From assembly GCF_030539875.1 (NCBI RefSeq), contig NZ_JAUNXI010000009.1, forward strand, positions 1 to 64,000: a stretch of DNA of 64,000 nucleotides. Reading direction: 5' to 3'. The notes under the pieces were generated by a model. It worked only from the letters and a program-made list of their open reading frames with translations. It searched no databases and was not told the DNA's origin. The position numbers and the translations under genes were made by a program. Positions 47,413 to 58,032 of the stretch are shown piece by piece (the first letter of the stretch is position 1; each line of letters opens with the position of its first letter). The stretch comes from Methanobrevibacter sp. GTDB taxonomy: Archaea; Methanobacteriota; Methanobacteria; Methanobacteriales; Methanobacteriaceae.

Positions 47413-48519
47413 TTAATCTAATTCTTCTGAAGCTTTTTTAACAGCTTCAATAACCAAATCCAAATCTTCTTTTGTTAATGAAGGATGAACTGGAAGAGAA
47501 ATAACATTGTCCGCCGCCAATTCGGCTTTTGGACAGTTGCCGTCGATTCCTAATGATTTATAAATCGGTTGATTATATAATGGAATCGGATAGTGAATCC
47601 CTGTTCCAACACCGCATTCATTAATGATATTAACCCAATCATCCCTATTTCCTTTTTCAACCCTGATAGTGTACTGGTGATATACATGTTTTGAACCATA
47701 TGCGCAATAAGGAGTAACAATTCCGTCAACATCTTTTAATCCTTTATTTAAGTATGAGGCATTTTCAATTCTTTTATCATTAAATTCATCAATCTTATTT
47801 AATTGAGCAAGACCAATAGCAGCAGAAATATCAGTCATTCTAAAGTTATAACCAATTTCATCGTGATGATATCTTACACTTGCACCATGTGCCCTGAATA
47901 CTTTAGCATTTTCGGCCAAATCCTCATCGTCAGTGGTGATTATTCCTCCTTCAGAAGTTGTCATGTTTTTAGTAGGGTAAAAACTGAAACATGCCATATC
48001 TCCCAAAACACCAACTTTTTCTCCATTGCAGGTTGCTCCGTGAGCCTGTGCAGCATCTTCAATGACAATCAAACCATGTTTTTCGGCAATTTCATTTATC
48101 CTGTCCATATTTGCAGATTGACCATACAAATGAACCGGCAGAATAGCTTTAGTATTTTCTGTTATTAATGCTTCGATTGAATCCGGATTAATAGTGTATG
48201 TTTTTAAATCAATATCTGCAAAAACAGGTTTTGCACCAGTGTATATAATTGAATTTCCGCTTGCAATAAATGTAAAAGGAGTTGTAATTACTTCATCACC
48301 TTCACCAATACCGCAGGAGAGTAACGCAACATGTAACGCAGCAGTCCCTGAGTTAACAGCAATACCATATTTTGCTCCGACCCATTCAGCAAACTTTTGC
48401 TCAAATTCTTCCACTTTTGGTCCTTGAGCAATCATGCCTGATTTTAAAACTTCGACTACATTTTCTATTTCTTCTTCTCCAATTATTGGTTTTGCAATAG
48501 GAACCTTAATATTTGACAC
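47413..48519 (-). CDS. DegT/DnrJ/EryC1/StrS-family aminotransferase
   Basis: PLP-dependent sugar aminotransferase family, 368 residues. Family marks: [11 protein letters not shown] for cofactor binding, [16 protein letters not shown] (Asp for the pyridine nitrogen) and [15 protein letters not shown], with the Lys that binds PLP. Members make amino sugars for surface polysaccharides or glycans. GTG at 48519 is chosen because GGTGAT lies five bases upstream; a TTG and GTG further upstream are alternatives. No sugar-pathway genes lie nearby in the window. Confidence 0.88.
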   Translation of the reverse strand: MSNIKVPIAKPIIGEEEIENVVEVLKSGMIAQGPKVEEFEQKFAEWVGAKYGIAVNSGTAALHVALLSCGIGEGDEVITTPFTFIASGNSIIYTGAKPVFADIDLKTYTINPDSIEALITENTKAILPVHLYGQSANMDRINEIAEKHGLIVIEDAAQAHGATCNGEKVGVLGDMACFSFYPTKNMTTSEGGIITTDDEDLAENAKVFRAHGASVRYHHDEIGYNFRMTDISAAIGLAQLNKIDEFNDKRIENASYLNKGLKDVDGIVTPYCAYGSKHVYHQYTIRVEKGNRDDWVNIINECGVGTGIHYPIPLYNQPIYKSLGIDGNCPKAELAADNVISLPVHPSLTKEDLDLVIEAVKKASEELD

Positions 48520-48624
48520 AATAATCACCAATTAAATAATAAAATTAAATATTCTATACTAATGTTTAAATCTAATAATATTTAAAACATTACTTAACAA
48601 TAAAACAATTTAAAGTGAGATTTA

Positions 48625-49791
48625 ATGGAAGAATATAAAACCAATACTATTGAAGAAGGATTAACTAAAATTGAATTTCCGGAATTTGATAAAATATCCT
48701 CTGACGCACCAGTTTTTTACAACCCCAACATGGAATTAAATAGGGATTTGTCCATACTTGCAATACAGGTATTTCAAAAAGAACAGGACAGAGAAATAAA
48801 CATTTGCGATTTATTCGGAGGTAGTGGAATTCGGGGCATTCGTTATAAAAATGAAATTGATGGTATTGGAAAAGTTTCCATTAACGACATAAGTGAAGTG
48901 GCAAATCATTATGAAAGACACAATATCCAATTAAACAATTTAAATGATATTGAAGTATACCAGCATGACGCAAGTATGTTTTTAAGATTGAAACGCGGCG
49001 AATTTGACGTGATAGATATAGATCCGTTTGGAACACCTTCACCGTTCCTTGATTCAGCAGGCTATTGTGCTAAAAGAAACTCATTATTATGCGTTACAGC
49101 AACAGACACATCAGCACTGTGCGGAACATATAAAGAGCCATGCATACGAAAATACAATGCCAAACCATATAAAAGCGAATACTGTCATGAAACAGGTATT
49201 AGAATATTGGCGGGTTTTGTTGCACTTACTCTTTCCAAATATGCCAAATGCATTGAAGTGAAAATGTCCCACAGCACAGAGCATTACATGAGGATGTACC
49301 TTGAAGTTAAAAAAGGTTCTAAAAAAACAGACGAATCCTTAAAAAATATCGGATATATCAGTCATTGCAAACATTGCCTCCATAGACAAACAAGCAATGG
49401 TTTAGCCGCTCCGATTGAAGAGGTCTGTCCGGTTTGCGGTGAAAAATTAATTCATGCAGGGCCATTATGGTTAGGAAATATCCAGAATAATGAATTCATT
49501 ACCAAAATGATTGATGAGACTGAAAATAAAAAAATTAATAAAGAAAAAGAAGCTTTGAAACTATTAAATAAATGTATTGTTGAATCTGGCGCGCCGGCAA
49601 CATTTTATGATGTTCACACAATTTCCAAATCTTTAAAAGTAAGTGCTCCGAAATTTGATTTGATTTTAGACGAACTGAAAAAAGAAGGATTTGTCGCAAA
49701 AAAAACACATTTCAATCCATTAGGCATAAAAACAAATGCCGATGTTGAAAGTATAAAAAATATAATTGTCAAATTACAAAACAAAATTTGA
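48625..49791 (+). CDS. trm1: tRNA (guanine26-N2)-dimethyltransferase
   Basis: Trm1 methylates G26 of tRNA twice using SAM. The 388-residue protein has the Rossmann-type motif ICDLFGGSGIRGIRYKNEI near residue 61, DIDPFGTPSPFLDSAGYCAK (catalytic D-PFG), and a C-terminal zinc-like CKHC..CPVCG pair. A phrase common in archaeal Trm1, TDTSALCGTYKEPCIRKY, is also present. The start ATG 48625 follows a weak GTGAGAT. The gene stands alone. Confidence 0.94.
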   Translation: MEEYKTNTIEEGLTKIEFPEFDKISSDAPVFYNPNMELNRDLSILAIQVFQKEQDREINICDLFGGSGIRGIRYKNEIDGIGKVSINDISEVANHYERHNIQLNNLNDIEVYQHDASMFLRLKRGEFDVIDIDPFGTPSPFLDSAGYCAKRNSLLCVTATDTSALCGTYKEPCIRKYNAKPYKSEYCHETGIRILAGFVALTLSKYAKCIEVKMSHSTEHYMRMYLEVKKGSKKTDESLKNIGYISHCKHCLHRQTSNGLAAPIEEVCPVCGEKLIHAGPLWLGNIQNNEFITKMIDETENKKINKEKEALKLLNKCIVESGAPATFYDVHTISKSLKVSAPKFDLILDELKKEGFVAKKTHFNPLGIKTNADVESIKNIIVKLQNKI

Positions 49792-50022
49792 ATGAAATAT
49801 CAGGCAATTATAAAAAAAATGAAAATGAATACTGGTTTTTTAATAAATATTTGATAAACTAAAAAAAATATTTCTGAAATTTAAAGTGAAACATAAATTT
49901 TGTAAAAAAAAATTGAATAAACAAAAATGAAAATCATTATTTTTAAGATAAAATTCAAAAAAATTAAAAAAAATAGGTAAAGTTTTAAATATAATTAGAA
50001 AGATACAACAAGATGACGATAG

Positions 50023-50043
50023 TATAATCTACAGATGATTATA
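50023..50043 (+). promoter_or_regulatory. Inverted repeat before the Lrp-family gene
   Basis: TATAATC (50023-50029) and GATTATA (50037-50043) are perfect arms around seven bases. It lies about 30-50 bases before the regulator's start and just after a likely TATA (ttttaaata, about 49983). Lrp/AsnC regulators often bind such dyads in their own promoters, so autoregulation is possible. The 275-base gap upstream holds nothing else. Confidence 0.45.
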
Positions 50044-50072
50044 TTAAAATAGAATGAAGGGGGATATTGTTC

Positions 50073-50549
50073 ATGGTAAAGACAAAAAATAATGTTATCA
50101 AGTTAGATGATATTGATATCAAGATTCTAAAAATAATCAATGAGGATGTAAGAACATCTTACAGGCAAATTTCACGTAGTTTGGATGTGTCCGTGGGAAC
50201 TGTACACAACCGTATTGACAAAATGGTAAAAATAGGAGTTATCAAGAAATTTTCACCAGTTCTCGACCATGAAAAGTTAGGTTTTGTTTTAACCACCATC
50301 ATTGGTGTGAGAGTTAAAGGAGAAAAGCTCAAAAGCTGGGAAGAAAAAACCATGTATAATAAAAATATAGTTGGAATATATGACGTTACCGGCGAATATG
50401 ATGCTATTTTGATTGCTAAATTCAGAAACACAAATGAATTAAATGGTTTTATTAAAGAGCTATTAAAAAATCCGATTATAGAAAGAACTTACACTCAAAC
50501 CGTTCTTGAAGTTATTAAAGAGGATATGGGATCTTCAAATATTTTATAA
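50073..50549 (+). CDS. Lrp/AsnC-family transcriptional regulator
   Basis: 158 residues: an N-terminal winged helix (IDIKILKIINEDVRTSYRQI with the recognition part ISRSLDVSVGTVHNRIDKMV) and a C-terminal RAM ligand-binding domain (TGEYDAILIAKFRNTNELNG). The ligand, usually an amino acid, is unknown. ATG 50073 is chosen because GGGGGAT lies seven bases before it; a TTG at 50067 is the alternative. The gene ends at a hairpin terminator. Confidence 0.92.
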   Translation: MVKTKNNVIKLDDIDIKILKIINEDVRTSYRQISRSLDVSVGTVHNRIDKMVKIGVIKKFSPVLDHEKLGFVLTTIIGVRVKGEKLKSWEEKTMYNKNIVGIYDVTGEYDAILIAKFRNTNELNGFIKELLKNPIIERTYTQTVLEVIKEDMGSSNIL

Positions 50550-50851
50550 GTTGTTTTTAATAAAAGTGATTTGAATCAATCACTTATTTTATTTTCATTC
50601 TCTTTTAATTAGAAATTGTCCTGCAAAAGCAGATTCATCTATAAAAAAAAATTTTATTTATTTTAAATTTGAATCATTTTTCGAAAATCGGCTTTTGAGA
50701 TTTGGTGGGACAGTAAAAGACTATTTTTATAAAATTTCTGAAATAAAAATATTGCAGTAATAAAAATATTACCTGAATGGCTAAAATTCATTTAACTATA
50801 TAAATAAAAAGAAACAATAGATTTAATATTAGAATTAAAAAATCAGAGGTT
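50550..50851 (+). other. Spacer between the Lrp gene and mptA
   Basis: About 300 bases without a gene: a terminator at 50564-50606, an unexplained less AT-rich stretch (about 50680-50720), and the mptA promoter (ctatataaat, 50796-50805) with a short leader of roughly 25 bases. Nothing else is recognised. Confidence 0.5.
50564..50606 (+). terminator. Terminator of the Lrp-family gene
   Basis: AAGTGAT (50564-50570) pairs with ATCACTT (50579-50585) around eight bases, followed by attttattttcattctctttt. Confidence 0.7.
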
Positions 50852-51799
50852 ATGAAATTGGCAGTTTGCTTACCCGATACTCAAGACGATACTCCGTCAA
50901 TACCTATAAAATTAACCAGAGTCGGTGTTACTGGAGTTAAAAAATTATTACAATTAGAAAGAACAAATAAAAGACCAATAATTTTATTACCTACTTTTGA
51001 TGCATTTGTAGACTTACCTAATAATCAAAAAGGGGTCCACATGTCTAGAAACCCGGAAGCAATCAGTGAAGTTGTTGAAACTGTTGCTATGGATTCCACA
51101 GTTGACATTGAATCATTATGTGCAAAAATTGTTGATAAAATGATGACCAAGCATGAATATGCTAAACGTGTTGAAATTAGTATGAAAACCGACTATATGT
51201 TCATGAAAGAGTCACCAGTAACTCAAAATAAAACCCAGGAAATGGCTACTTTAAAAGCAAAAGCCGTTGGATTAAGAGACGATGACGGCAATGTAAAAAT
51301 CAGAAAAAGCATTGGTGCGGAAGTTGTTGGAATGACTGTATGTCCATGTGCACAAGAATCTGTAAGGGAATCAGATAAAAACAAATTATTAGAATTTTTA
51401 GACGAAGAAACAACACAAAAAGTCTTAGACACTGTCACTTTCGCTTCACACAACCAAAGAGGTGTGGGGACATTACTGATTGAAGTTCCGCATGACCAGA
51501 AAGTTGAAGCTGAAGATCTCATCGAAATTATTGAAAGTTCAATGAGTTCTCCGGTGTGTGAATTACTCAAGAGACCTGATGAAAATGCAACTGTTATGAA
51601 TGCTCACAGAAAACCTGTTTTCGTTGAAGACTGCGTTAGAAATATGATGGAAAAAATTGCTAACAAATATTCAGATTTACCTGACAATACATTAATTACC
51701 GCACGTCAAGAAAACCATGAAAGTATTCACAGACACAACGCATTTGCAGAAAAAGAGACCACATTAGGTGAATTGAAAGCAGAATTGAATATTGAATAG
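50852..51799 (+). CDS. mptA: GTP cyclohydrolase MptA
   Basis: MptA (315 residues) opens the tetrahydromethanopterin pathway by turning GTP into dihydroneopterin 2',3'-cyclic phosphate; it is an Fe(II) enzyme of the GTP cyclohydrolase IB (FolE2) group. Characteristic phrases are PDTQDDTPSIPIKLTRVGVT, GVHMSRNPEAISEVVE, GMTVCPCAQE with the metal Cys, and SHNQRGVGTLLIE. Two starts are possible: ATG 50852 and TTG 50858. The AGAGGT site ends two bases before the ATG but seven before the TTG, so the TTG is plausible. It heads the set mptA, DUF2120-like gene, cofG. Confidence 0.93.
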   Translation: MKLAVCLPDTQDDTPSIPIKLTRVGVTGVKKLLQLERTNKRPIILLPTFDAFVDLPNNQKGVHMSRNPEAISEVVETVAMDSTVDIESLCAKIVDKMMTKHEYAKRVEISMKTDYMFMKESPVTQNKTQEMATLKAKAVGLRDDDGNVKIRKSIGAEVVGMTVCPCAQESVRESDKNKLLEFLDEETTQKVLDTVTFASHNQRGVGTLLIEVPHDQKVEAEDLIEIIESSMSSPVCELLKRPDENATVMNAHRKPVFVEDCVRNMMEKIANKYSDLPDNTLITARQENHESIHRHNAFAEKETTLGELKAELNIE

Positions 51800-51810
51800 G
51801 ATCTGATTTA

Positions 51811-52251
51811 ATGAAAAAGACTTATGAAATTGCCGGAAAAGTGATGGGTTTTTTTGATTCATTTAAAGGGTCAAAACCTGCAATCGATAACGATAAGATA
51901 CTCATTGTTAGAGGAAGATCAAGAACAGTAATCCCCTTAGACGAATTTGACTCAAAACTTAGTGAAATTGGTGAACTTCTCGAAGGAACTGAATTAGATG
52001 CAACCTCAGAAAAAATTTCTGAAATTTTAAAATCCGGAGACAAACATATTCAAGAAAGTGAAGGAACAACAGATTATGTCGATGAAAGCGGATTTATGAG
52101 AATGAAAGACGAGCTTGAATATATGGGTCTCGTGGTCGACTATAAAGTATTTGAAGTTCCGGGTTTTGATGTGGTAATTGCCATATGGGAAGATAAAAAT
52201 GAACTTCCACCATTATATGTAGAAGTGACTGTTTCAGAACACGAAGATTAA
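51811..52251 (+). CDS. DUF2120-like methanogen protein
   Basis: A 146-residue protein resembling DUF2120, a family seen in methanogens, between mptA (11-base gap) and cofG (one-base gap). Soluble, acidic, mixed alpha/beta; no known motif (ILIVRGRSRTVIPLDEFDSK and DYKVFEVPGFDVVIAIW). The operon with two cofactor genes suggests a role in pterin or F420 metabolism, but no function is known to me. The identification with DUF2120 is by memory of the family only. Confidence 0.6.
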   Translation: MKKTYEIAGKVMGFFDSFKGSKPAIDNDKILIVRGRSRTVIPLDEFDSKLSEIGELLEGTELDATSEKISEILKSGDKHIQESEGTTDYVDESGFMRMKDELEYMGLVVDYKVFEVPGFDVVIAIWEDKNELPPLYVEVTVSEHED

Positions 52252-52252
52252 A

Positions 52253-53353
52253 ATGCATTCAAAATTAACTAAAAAAGATATTCTCCGTATTTTAAATGCT
52301 GCCGATAGTGAAATAATCGACTATATGTCACAAACATCGAAATACAGGGAGAATAATCTTATTACTTATTCTAAAAACGTATTCATACCATTGACTGAAA
52401 TCTGCAGAAATGATTGCGGATACTGCAATTTTAAAAAGAATCCTGATGATCCTGAAGCCATAATACTTAAAACAAAAGAAGAAGTTTTAGAAAGTTTAAA
52501 AGAGGCTGAACAATATGGCTGTAAAGAAGCTCTTTTTACTTTTGGCGAAAATGCTGATGAAGAAGAAGTCGTTCAGCATAAATTAGCCGAATATGGTTAT
52601 GAAGAGATGATTGACTATATAACCGACATATGTCAAATGACGTTAAATGAAACAAGTCTGCTACCTCACACTAACGGAGGAAACTTTACCTTTGATGAAC
52701 TGACAAAGTTAAAGGAAGTTAATGCATCATTAGGATTAATGCTTGAAAATTCATCAGACAGGTTAATGAAATTGCCTGCACATAATAAAAGTCCGGGGAA
52801 AGATCCTAAATTAAGACTAGAAACAATAGCAAATGCCGGAAAACTTAAAATTCCATATACCACAGGAATATTAATTGGAATTGGCGAGACAAAAGAAGAA
52901 ATTGCCGAATCCTTGATTGCAATTAAAGAATTATATGAGGAGTACGAACATATCCAAGAGGTAATCATTCAAAATTTCACACCGATTCCTGGAATTGAAA
53001 TGGAAAATTGGGCAGAACCAACATTTTTGGATATGGTCAGAACCGTAATTGCTGCAACACTTCTCTTTGCAGATACTGATGTCAGTATTCAGGTCCCGCC
53101 TAATTTGAATAATGAAACTGCTCAGATATTCTTATTGTGCGGTGCTGACGATTGGGGAGGAGTTTCGCCGGTAAGTCCAGATTATGTCAATATCACGTCC
53201 CCATGGCCGGGAATTGATGAACTTAAAAGATTAACTCAAGATGCAGGCTTTGAATTAAAAGAAAGATTATGCATTTATGAAAAATACATCAATACCGAAT
53301 GGCTAAACGGCAATTTATTAGAAAAAGTTTCTAATCTATCACCGCATCAATAA
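52253..53353 (+). CDS. cofG: F0 synthase subunit CofG (7,8-didemethyl-8-hydroxy-5-deazariboflavin synthase)
   Basis: A radical SAM enzyme of 366 residues that, with CofH, makes the deazaflavin F0 for coenzyme F420. The cluster motif is CRNDCGYC near residue 45 (C-x3-C-x2-C), followed by FKKNPDDP and later GILIGIGETKEEIAESL and the C-terminal PPNLNNETAQIFLLCGADDWG. CofH is not in the window. The stop overlaps the convergent Taw2-like gene by 23 bases. It begins one base after the DUF2120-like stop, so translation is probably coupled. Confidence 0.93.
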   Translation: MHSKLTKKDILRILNAADSEIIDYMSQTSKYRENNLITYSKNVFIPLTEICRNDCGYCNFKKNPDDPEAIILKTKEEVLESLKEAEQYGCKEALFTFGENADEEEVVQHKLAEYGYEEMIDYITDICQMTLNETSLLPHTNGGNFTFDELTKLKEVNASLGLMLENSSDRLMKLPAHNKSPGKDPKLRLETIANAGKLKIPYTTGILIGIGETKEEIAESLIAIKELYEEYEHIQEVIIQNFTPIPGIEMENWAEPTFLDMVRTVIAATLLFADTDVSIQVPPNLNNETAQIFLLCGADDWGGVSPVSPDYVNITSPWPGIDELKRLTQDAGFELKERLCIYEKYINTEWLNGNLLEKVSNLSPHQ

Positions 53354-54059
53354 CAACGTGCTCTACGCCAGGAGCATATTTTTTTATTTTATTTATTTTT
53401 AACAATTCCACATCACGATTTCCAGCCTGAGACATAATTCTTTCAAGAGGTCTTGTATTCATTAGTTTTTCGGGAACCGTCTCGTGATAGTGAAGAATGC
53501 CTCCTTTATTTAAACTGTCAATAGCTACTTTTAAATAATGATGAGTGGTTTTTACATAACCCATTATAATCCTATCTGCTTTGAATTTGGGAGTTTCATA
53601 TTTACAGTCACCTAAAATGGGATTTACATTATTTAATTTATTTAATTTTATATTTTCACATAAGAAATGATATGAATTTGGATTAATCTCAATAGAAATT
53701 ATTTCTTCTGCATTTGAATGAACACCAACCGGAATAGAAAAATACCCGATACCTGCAAACATGTCGATTACTGTTTCGCCATCCTCAACTAGCTTTGCTA
53801 TTCTTAATCTTTCATTATTGTTGCCTTTAGACCACATCACTTTACTTAAATCCAACTTGAACAGACAGCCGTTTTCCTTATGGACAGTTTCAGTTTCACT
53901 GCCATAAAGTATATTATAAACCGGCTCCCTTTTAGTTCCCTGAATATGATTGATTTTCATTACGGTTTTAACATTATGAGCTTTAGATAAATTCTCAAAA
54001 TCCTTTTTTGGGCAATTATTATCTAAAATTAAAATATCTCCAATTTTTTTATATTTCAT
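53331..54059 (-). CDS. taw2: tRNA wyosine aminocarboxypropyltransferase Taw2
   Basis: Class I SAM-dependent enzyme of 242 residues from the Trm5/TYW2 group. Taw2 moves the aminocarboxypropyl part of SAM onto the wyosine precursor at G37 of tRNA-Phe. SAM motif: VIDMFAGIGYFSIPVG near residue 97. TYW2-like features are IIMGYVKTTHHY in place of the Trm5 N-P-P-Y motif, and the C-terminal KKYAPGVEHVVIDA. Trm5-type G37 N1 methylase is the alternative, but these motifs point to Taw2. AAGGTGG precedes the start. Convergent overlap of 23 bases with cofG. Confidence 0.82.
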   Translation of the reverse strand: MKYKKIGDILILDNNCPKKDFENLSKAHNVKTVMKINHIQGTKREPVYNILYGSETETVHKENGCLFKLDLSKVMWSKGNNNERLRIAKLVEDGETVIDMFAGIGYFSIPVGVHSNAEEIISIEINPNSYHFLCENIKLNKLNNVNPILGDCKYETPKFKADRIIMGYVKTTHHYLKVAIDSLNKGGILHYHETVPEKLMNTRPLERIMSQAGNRDVELLKINKIKKYAPGVEHVVIDAVID

Positions 54060-54239
54060 TTATCCACCTTAATAAGAAAAGTTTATATACATAGATATAT
54101 CAATATTATAATTGTTAGTTTATACTAATTATTGATTCTGATTTTAAATAAAATTAATAGTGAAACATTAATTTATTTTGTTATATTAACCTATGAGTAG
54201 TTGAAATTATATTTTAAATACTTATATGAGGTGTATAGA

Positions 54240-54854
54240 ATGGATGATAAAATACTAAAAGGTACAACAACCGTTGGAATTGAATGTAAAGACGGTGTTG
54301 TATTTGCAAGTGAAAGAAGAGCTAGTATGGGAAACTTAGTAGCTCACAAAGTAGCAGAAAAAATATTTAAAATTGATGATAACATTGTAACTACCATTGC
54401 AGGTTCTGTTGGAGATGCTCAAAATTTAATGAAAGTTATTGAAGCGGAAGTCTCATTATATCAAATGAGAAACAATAATGCAATCAGTGTTAAAGCTGCT
54501 GCATCATTAACTGCAAATATATTACGTTCCGGACCGATGTATGTTCAAACATTACTTGGCGGTATGGATGAAGACAAACCATCTCTTTATTCATTAGACC
54601 CTGCCGGAGGTATGATTAAAGATACTTACATTTCAACTGGTTCAGGATCCATCGTAGCTTATGGAGTTCTTGAAGACAGATTTAGAGATGATTTAACTAT
54701 TGACGAAGGAATTGAAATAGCTATAAGAGCTATCAAAGCTGCTGCTGAACGTGACACTTATTCCGGAAACGGATATTTAGTCGCTAAAGTAGATAAAGAC
54801 GGTTTTGAAATGTTAGATAATGAAAAAATAAACAAAATTTTGGATAAAATTTAA
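54240..54854 (+). CDS. psmB: Proteasome beta subunit
   Basis: Catalytic subunit of the 20S proteasome, 204 residues. A propeptide of about eight residues (MDDKILKG) is removed so that the Thr of TTTVGIECKDG becomes the N-terminal nucleophile. Lys and Asp of the active site lie in ECKDGVVFASERRASMGNLV and SGNGYLVAKVDKDGF follows later. ATG 54240 is chosen because GAGGTG lies just upstream; 13 codons further upstream another ATG gives an unlikely long propeptide. The alpha subunit is elsewhere. Confidence 0.94.
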   Translation: MDDKILKGTTTVGIECKDGVVFASERRASMGNLVAHKVAEKIFKIDDNIVTTIAGSVGDAQNLMKVIEAEVSLYQMRNNNAISVKAAASLTANILRSGPMYVQTLLGGMDEDKPSLYSLDPAGGMIKDTYISTGSGSIVAYGVLEDRFRDDLTIDEGIEIAIRAIKAAAERDTYSGNGYLVAKVDKDGFEMLDNEKINKILDKI

Positions 54855-54984
54855 GCAAAACTGATTTTTCATAACTAACTATTTTTTTATATAAATGTGT
54901 ACATAGTTTATGGAATTTAACTAATTATGGCTTAAAGCTTTTCATAAACTATTCTAATACACAGGCTTTTTTTGAAGGGATTAT

Positions 54985-56898
54985 ATGACTTCAGATATTT
55001 TAGAGAATATTAAAAAAGAGATTTTGCAGAAACTACCAGATGAAATTCAGGTTTCAAAAGTAGAATTTGAAGGACCTGAAGTTGTAGTTTATACTAAAAA
55101 TCCGGAAATTATAACTGAAAATGGTGACCTTATACGGTCACTTGCAAAAGAATTGAGAAAAAGGATAATCATTCGCTCAGATAAAAGCGCATTGCTTGAG
55201 GCCGAAGATACAATAAACAAGATTCATGAAATTGTTCCTGAAGGAGCGGAAATCACAGATATTTATTTTGACACAGTAACTGCAGAAGTGGTTATTACCG
55301 CTAAAAAGCCTGGACTTGTTATCGGAAAATACGGTGTTACTTCAAGAAGCATTGTTAAAAATACCGGATGGGCACCTAAAATCCTAAGAACTCCACCAAT
55401 AAGTTCAGACATTATTGGAAAAATCAGAACTATTCAGAAAAATAGCAGTAAAGATAGGAAAAAATTATTACAGCGTCTTGGACGTCAGATTCACCAGGGA
55501 AGCAAATATCCAAATGATTGGGCAAGAGTCACTTCAATGGGAGGATTTAAAGAAGTGGGACGTTCATCTATGCTTTTGCAAACACCAAACAGTCGTGTTT
55601 TATTAGATTGTGGAGTTAATGTTGCTGCATCAGATAATAAAAATGCATTCCCATACTTGAACGCTCCGGAATTTTCAATTGAAGAATTGGATGCTGTTAT
55701 CATCTCTCACGCTCACTTGGACCATTGCGGATTTGTACCTTACCTATTCCATTACGGATATGACGGGCCAGTTTACTGTACAACCCCAACTAGAGACTTA
55801 ACCACCCTTTTACAATTTGATCATATTGATATTGCACACAGGGAAGGAAATCCTCTACCATTTACCTCAAAACATGTCCACCAAGCAATCAAAAATACAA
55901 TTACCTTAGACTACGGTGAGGTAACAGACATTTCACCAGACATAAGATTAACATTGCACAATGCAGGACACATTTTAGGTTCGGCAATATCCCATATGCA
56001 TATTGGAGACGGAGCTTACAATTTAGTATATACCGGAGACTTCAAATACGAACCTTCCAGATTACTGGAACCTGCAACCATTCGTTTCCCACGTGCTGAA
56101 ACAGTAATTATGGAAAGTACCTATGGTGGAAAAGAAGATATTCAGCCTTCAAGAAATAATGCTGAAAAGGAAATGATGAAAACAATCTATAAAACACTTA
56201 AACGTGGAGGAAAAGTATTGGTGCCAGTGTTTGCTGTGGGAAGGGCACAGGAGCTCATGGTTGTTTTAGAAGAGTATATGAGACATGGATTAATTGAAGA
56301 AGTTCCAATTCTCATTGACGGAATGATTTGGGAAGCTACTGCAATACACACTGCACGACCTGAATACTTAAGTAAAGATTTAAGAGACCAAATTTTCCAT
56401 ATGGGAAGAAACCCTTTCGTTTCAGACATGTTTGTTAAAGTTCAAAATCATGACCAAAGAAAGGAACTTGTTGAAAGCAGCGATCCTGCAATTATCCTGT
56501 CAACCTCAGGTATGTTAACCGGAGGTAACTCTGTTGAATACTTCAAATGGTTATGTGAAGATGAAAGAAATACTTTAATCTTTGTAGGATACCAGTCTGA
56601 AGGTTCAATGGGTAGAAGAGTTCAAAAAGGCTGGAAAGAAGTTCCTCTTGAAGATGATGAAGGAAAAACCAGAATATTCAATGTTAAAATGGAAGTTAAA
56701 ACCATTAATGGATTTAGTGGTCACTCCAACAGAAGACAATTGATGGAATACGTTAAAAGACTTAATCCTAGACCTGAAAGGGTCATTACCTGTCATGGAG
56801 ACCCGTACAAAACTGTGGACCTTGCATCTTCAATTCATAGAAGTTATAAAATTGAGACTAAAACTCCGATTAACTTAGATTGTGTAAGGATTCATTAA
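54985..56898 (+). CDS. fttA: FttA/aCPSF1 transcription termination ribonuclease
   Basis: 637 residues, the length of the archaeal factor that cleaves nascent RNA and ends transcription. Two N-terminal KH-type domains (about 1-180; second with [18 protein letters not shown]), then a metallo-beta-lactamase domain with the zinc motif [14 protein letters not shown] near residue 245, then a beta-CASP domain ([18 protein letters not shown]) and terminal [14 protein letters not shown] and CHGDPYKT motifs. All zinc ligands are present. This factor is predicted to recognise U-rich tracts like those at the ends of genes in the window. Confidence 0.95.
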   Translation: MTSDILENIKKEILQKLPDEIQVSKVEFEGPEVVVYTKNPEIITENGDLIRSLAKELRKRIIIRSDKSALLEAEDTINKIHEIVPEGAEITDIYFDTVTAEVVITAKKPGLVIGKYGVTSRSIVKNTGWAPKILRTPPISSDIIGKIRTIQKNSSKDRKKLLQRLGRQIHQGSKYPNDWARVTSMGGFKEVGRSSMLLQTPNSRVLLDCGVNVAASDNKNAFPYLNAPEFSIEELDAVIISHAHLDHCGFVPYLFHYGYDGPVYCTTPTRDLTTLLQFDHIDIAHREGNPLPFTSKHVHQAIKNTITLDYGEVTDISPDIRLTLHNAGHILGSAISHMHIGDGAYNLVYTGDFKYEPSRLLEPATIRFPRAETVIMESTYGGKEDIQPSRNNAEKEMMKTIYKTLKRGGKVLVPVFAVGRAQELMVVLEEYMRHGLIEEVPILIDGMIWEATAIHTARPEYLSKDLRDQIFHMGRNPFVSDMFVKVQNHDQRKELVESSDPAIILSTSGMLTGGNSVEYFKWLCEDERNTLIFVGYQSEGSMGRRVQKGWKEVPLEDDEGKTRIFNVKMEVKTINGFSGHSNRRQLMEYVKRLNPRPERVITCHGDPYKTVDLASSIHRSYKIETKTPINLDCVRIH

Positions 56899-56988
56899 TA
56901 ATTAAATACTAATTAAAACAAAGTAATACTATAATGAATGTTGTAAAAATTACAACATCAATTTATTTTTAAAACAATAGGTGTGAAA

Positions 56989-58008
56989 ATGGTTACTTAT
57001 TCAGAATCAGGTGTTGATATAGATTTAGAAGCTGTTACTGTTTCAAAACTAGCCGATAAACTTAAATCAACATTAGAATGTAGGGATATTATTACTGACA
57101 GCGGCCATTATGCTGCTTTAGTAAAATTGGGCGATAAAGCTATTGCAATGAGTACTGATGGTGTTGGAAGTAAAATTTTAATTGCTGAAATGATGAACAA
57201 ATACGATACAGTAGGTATTGACTGTATTGCTATGGTAGTTAACGACATTTTATGTGTCGGAGCAGAACCAATTGCTTTAGTAGACTACCTTGCTGTTGAA
57301 AAACCGGACCCTGAAAGAGCTGCAGAAATTGCAGAAGGTCTTGTTAAAGGTGCTAATGAATCTAAAATTGCAATTATCGGCGGTGAAACAGCATCCCTTC
57401 CAGGAATCATTAAAGATTTCGATTTGGCAGGTACAGGTATTGGATTTGTAGACATTGATAAAATTATTACCGGCGAAAATATCCAACCGGGAAATGTTTT
57501 GATTGGTATCGAAAGTAATGGAATTCATTCCAACGGATACAGTTTGGCCAGAAAAGCATTATTCGATGATGGCGGTTTTTCTGTTGAAGATATGATGCCT
57601 AACGGCAAAACAACCATTGGTGAAGAATTGATTAGACCAACCGAACTTTATGTTAAACCTATTGTTGCGCTATTTGAAAAAGAATACAATATCAATGGTC
57701 TTGCACATATTACCGGAGGAGGTTTTACTAACCTTAGACGTTTGAAAAAAGGCGTAGGTTATGATATTAACGACCTTCCTGAAGTTCCGGAAATATTTAA
57801 ACTCATTTACGAACAAAACGTAGACATCAAAGAAATGTATAAAGTTTTCAACATGGGTGTCGGTTTTGTTGTTATCTGTGGCGAAGAAGAGGCAGACAAG
57901 ATAATGGACACCTTAAAAGACTATTGCAACTGCCAGATTATAGGCAGCGTAACTGATGATGAAAAAATTACGGTTAAAGCTTTTGAAGGTAGTGAAATTG
58001 AATACTGA
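56989..58008 (+). CDS. purM: Phosphoribosylformylglycinamidine cyclo-ligase PurM
   Basis: AIR synthetase of purine synthesis, 339 residues. [15 protein letters not shown] at the start, then [40 protein letters not shown] and [20 protein letters not shown], as in the PurM family. ATG 56989 is used: AGGTG lies a few bases upstream of the preceding GTG and suits the ATG better. A poly-A/T spacer of 84 bases follows fttA. Next gene comC starts 25 bases later. Confidence 0.94.
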   Translation: MVTYSESGVDIDLEAVTVSKLADKLKSTLECRDIITDSGHYAALVKLGDKAIAMSTDGVGSKILIAEMMNKYDTVGIDCIAMVVNDILCVGAEPIALVDYLAVEKPDPERAAEIAEGLVKGANESKIAIIGGETASLPGIIKDFDLAGTGIGFVDIDKIITGENIQPGNVLIGIESNGIHSNGYSLARKALFDDGGFSVEDMMPNGKTTIGEELIRPTELYVKPIVALFEKEYNINGLAHITGGGFTNLRRLKKGVGYDINDLPEVPEIFKLIYEQNVDIKEMYKVFNMGVGFVVICGEEEADKIMDTLKDYCNCQIIGSVTDDEKITVKAFEGSEIEY

Positions 58009-58032
58009 TTTAATTAACTGATAAGGATTGAT

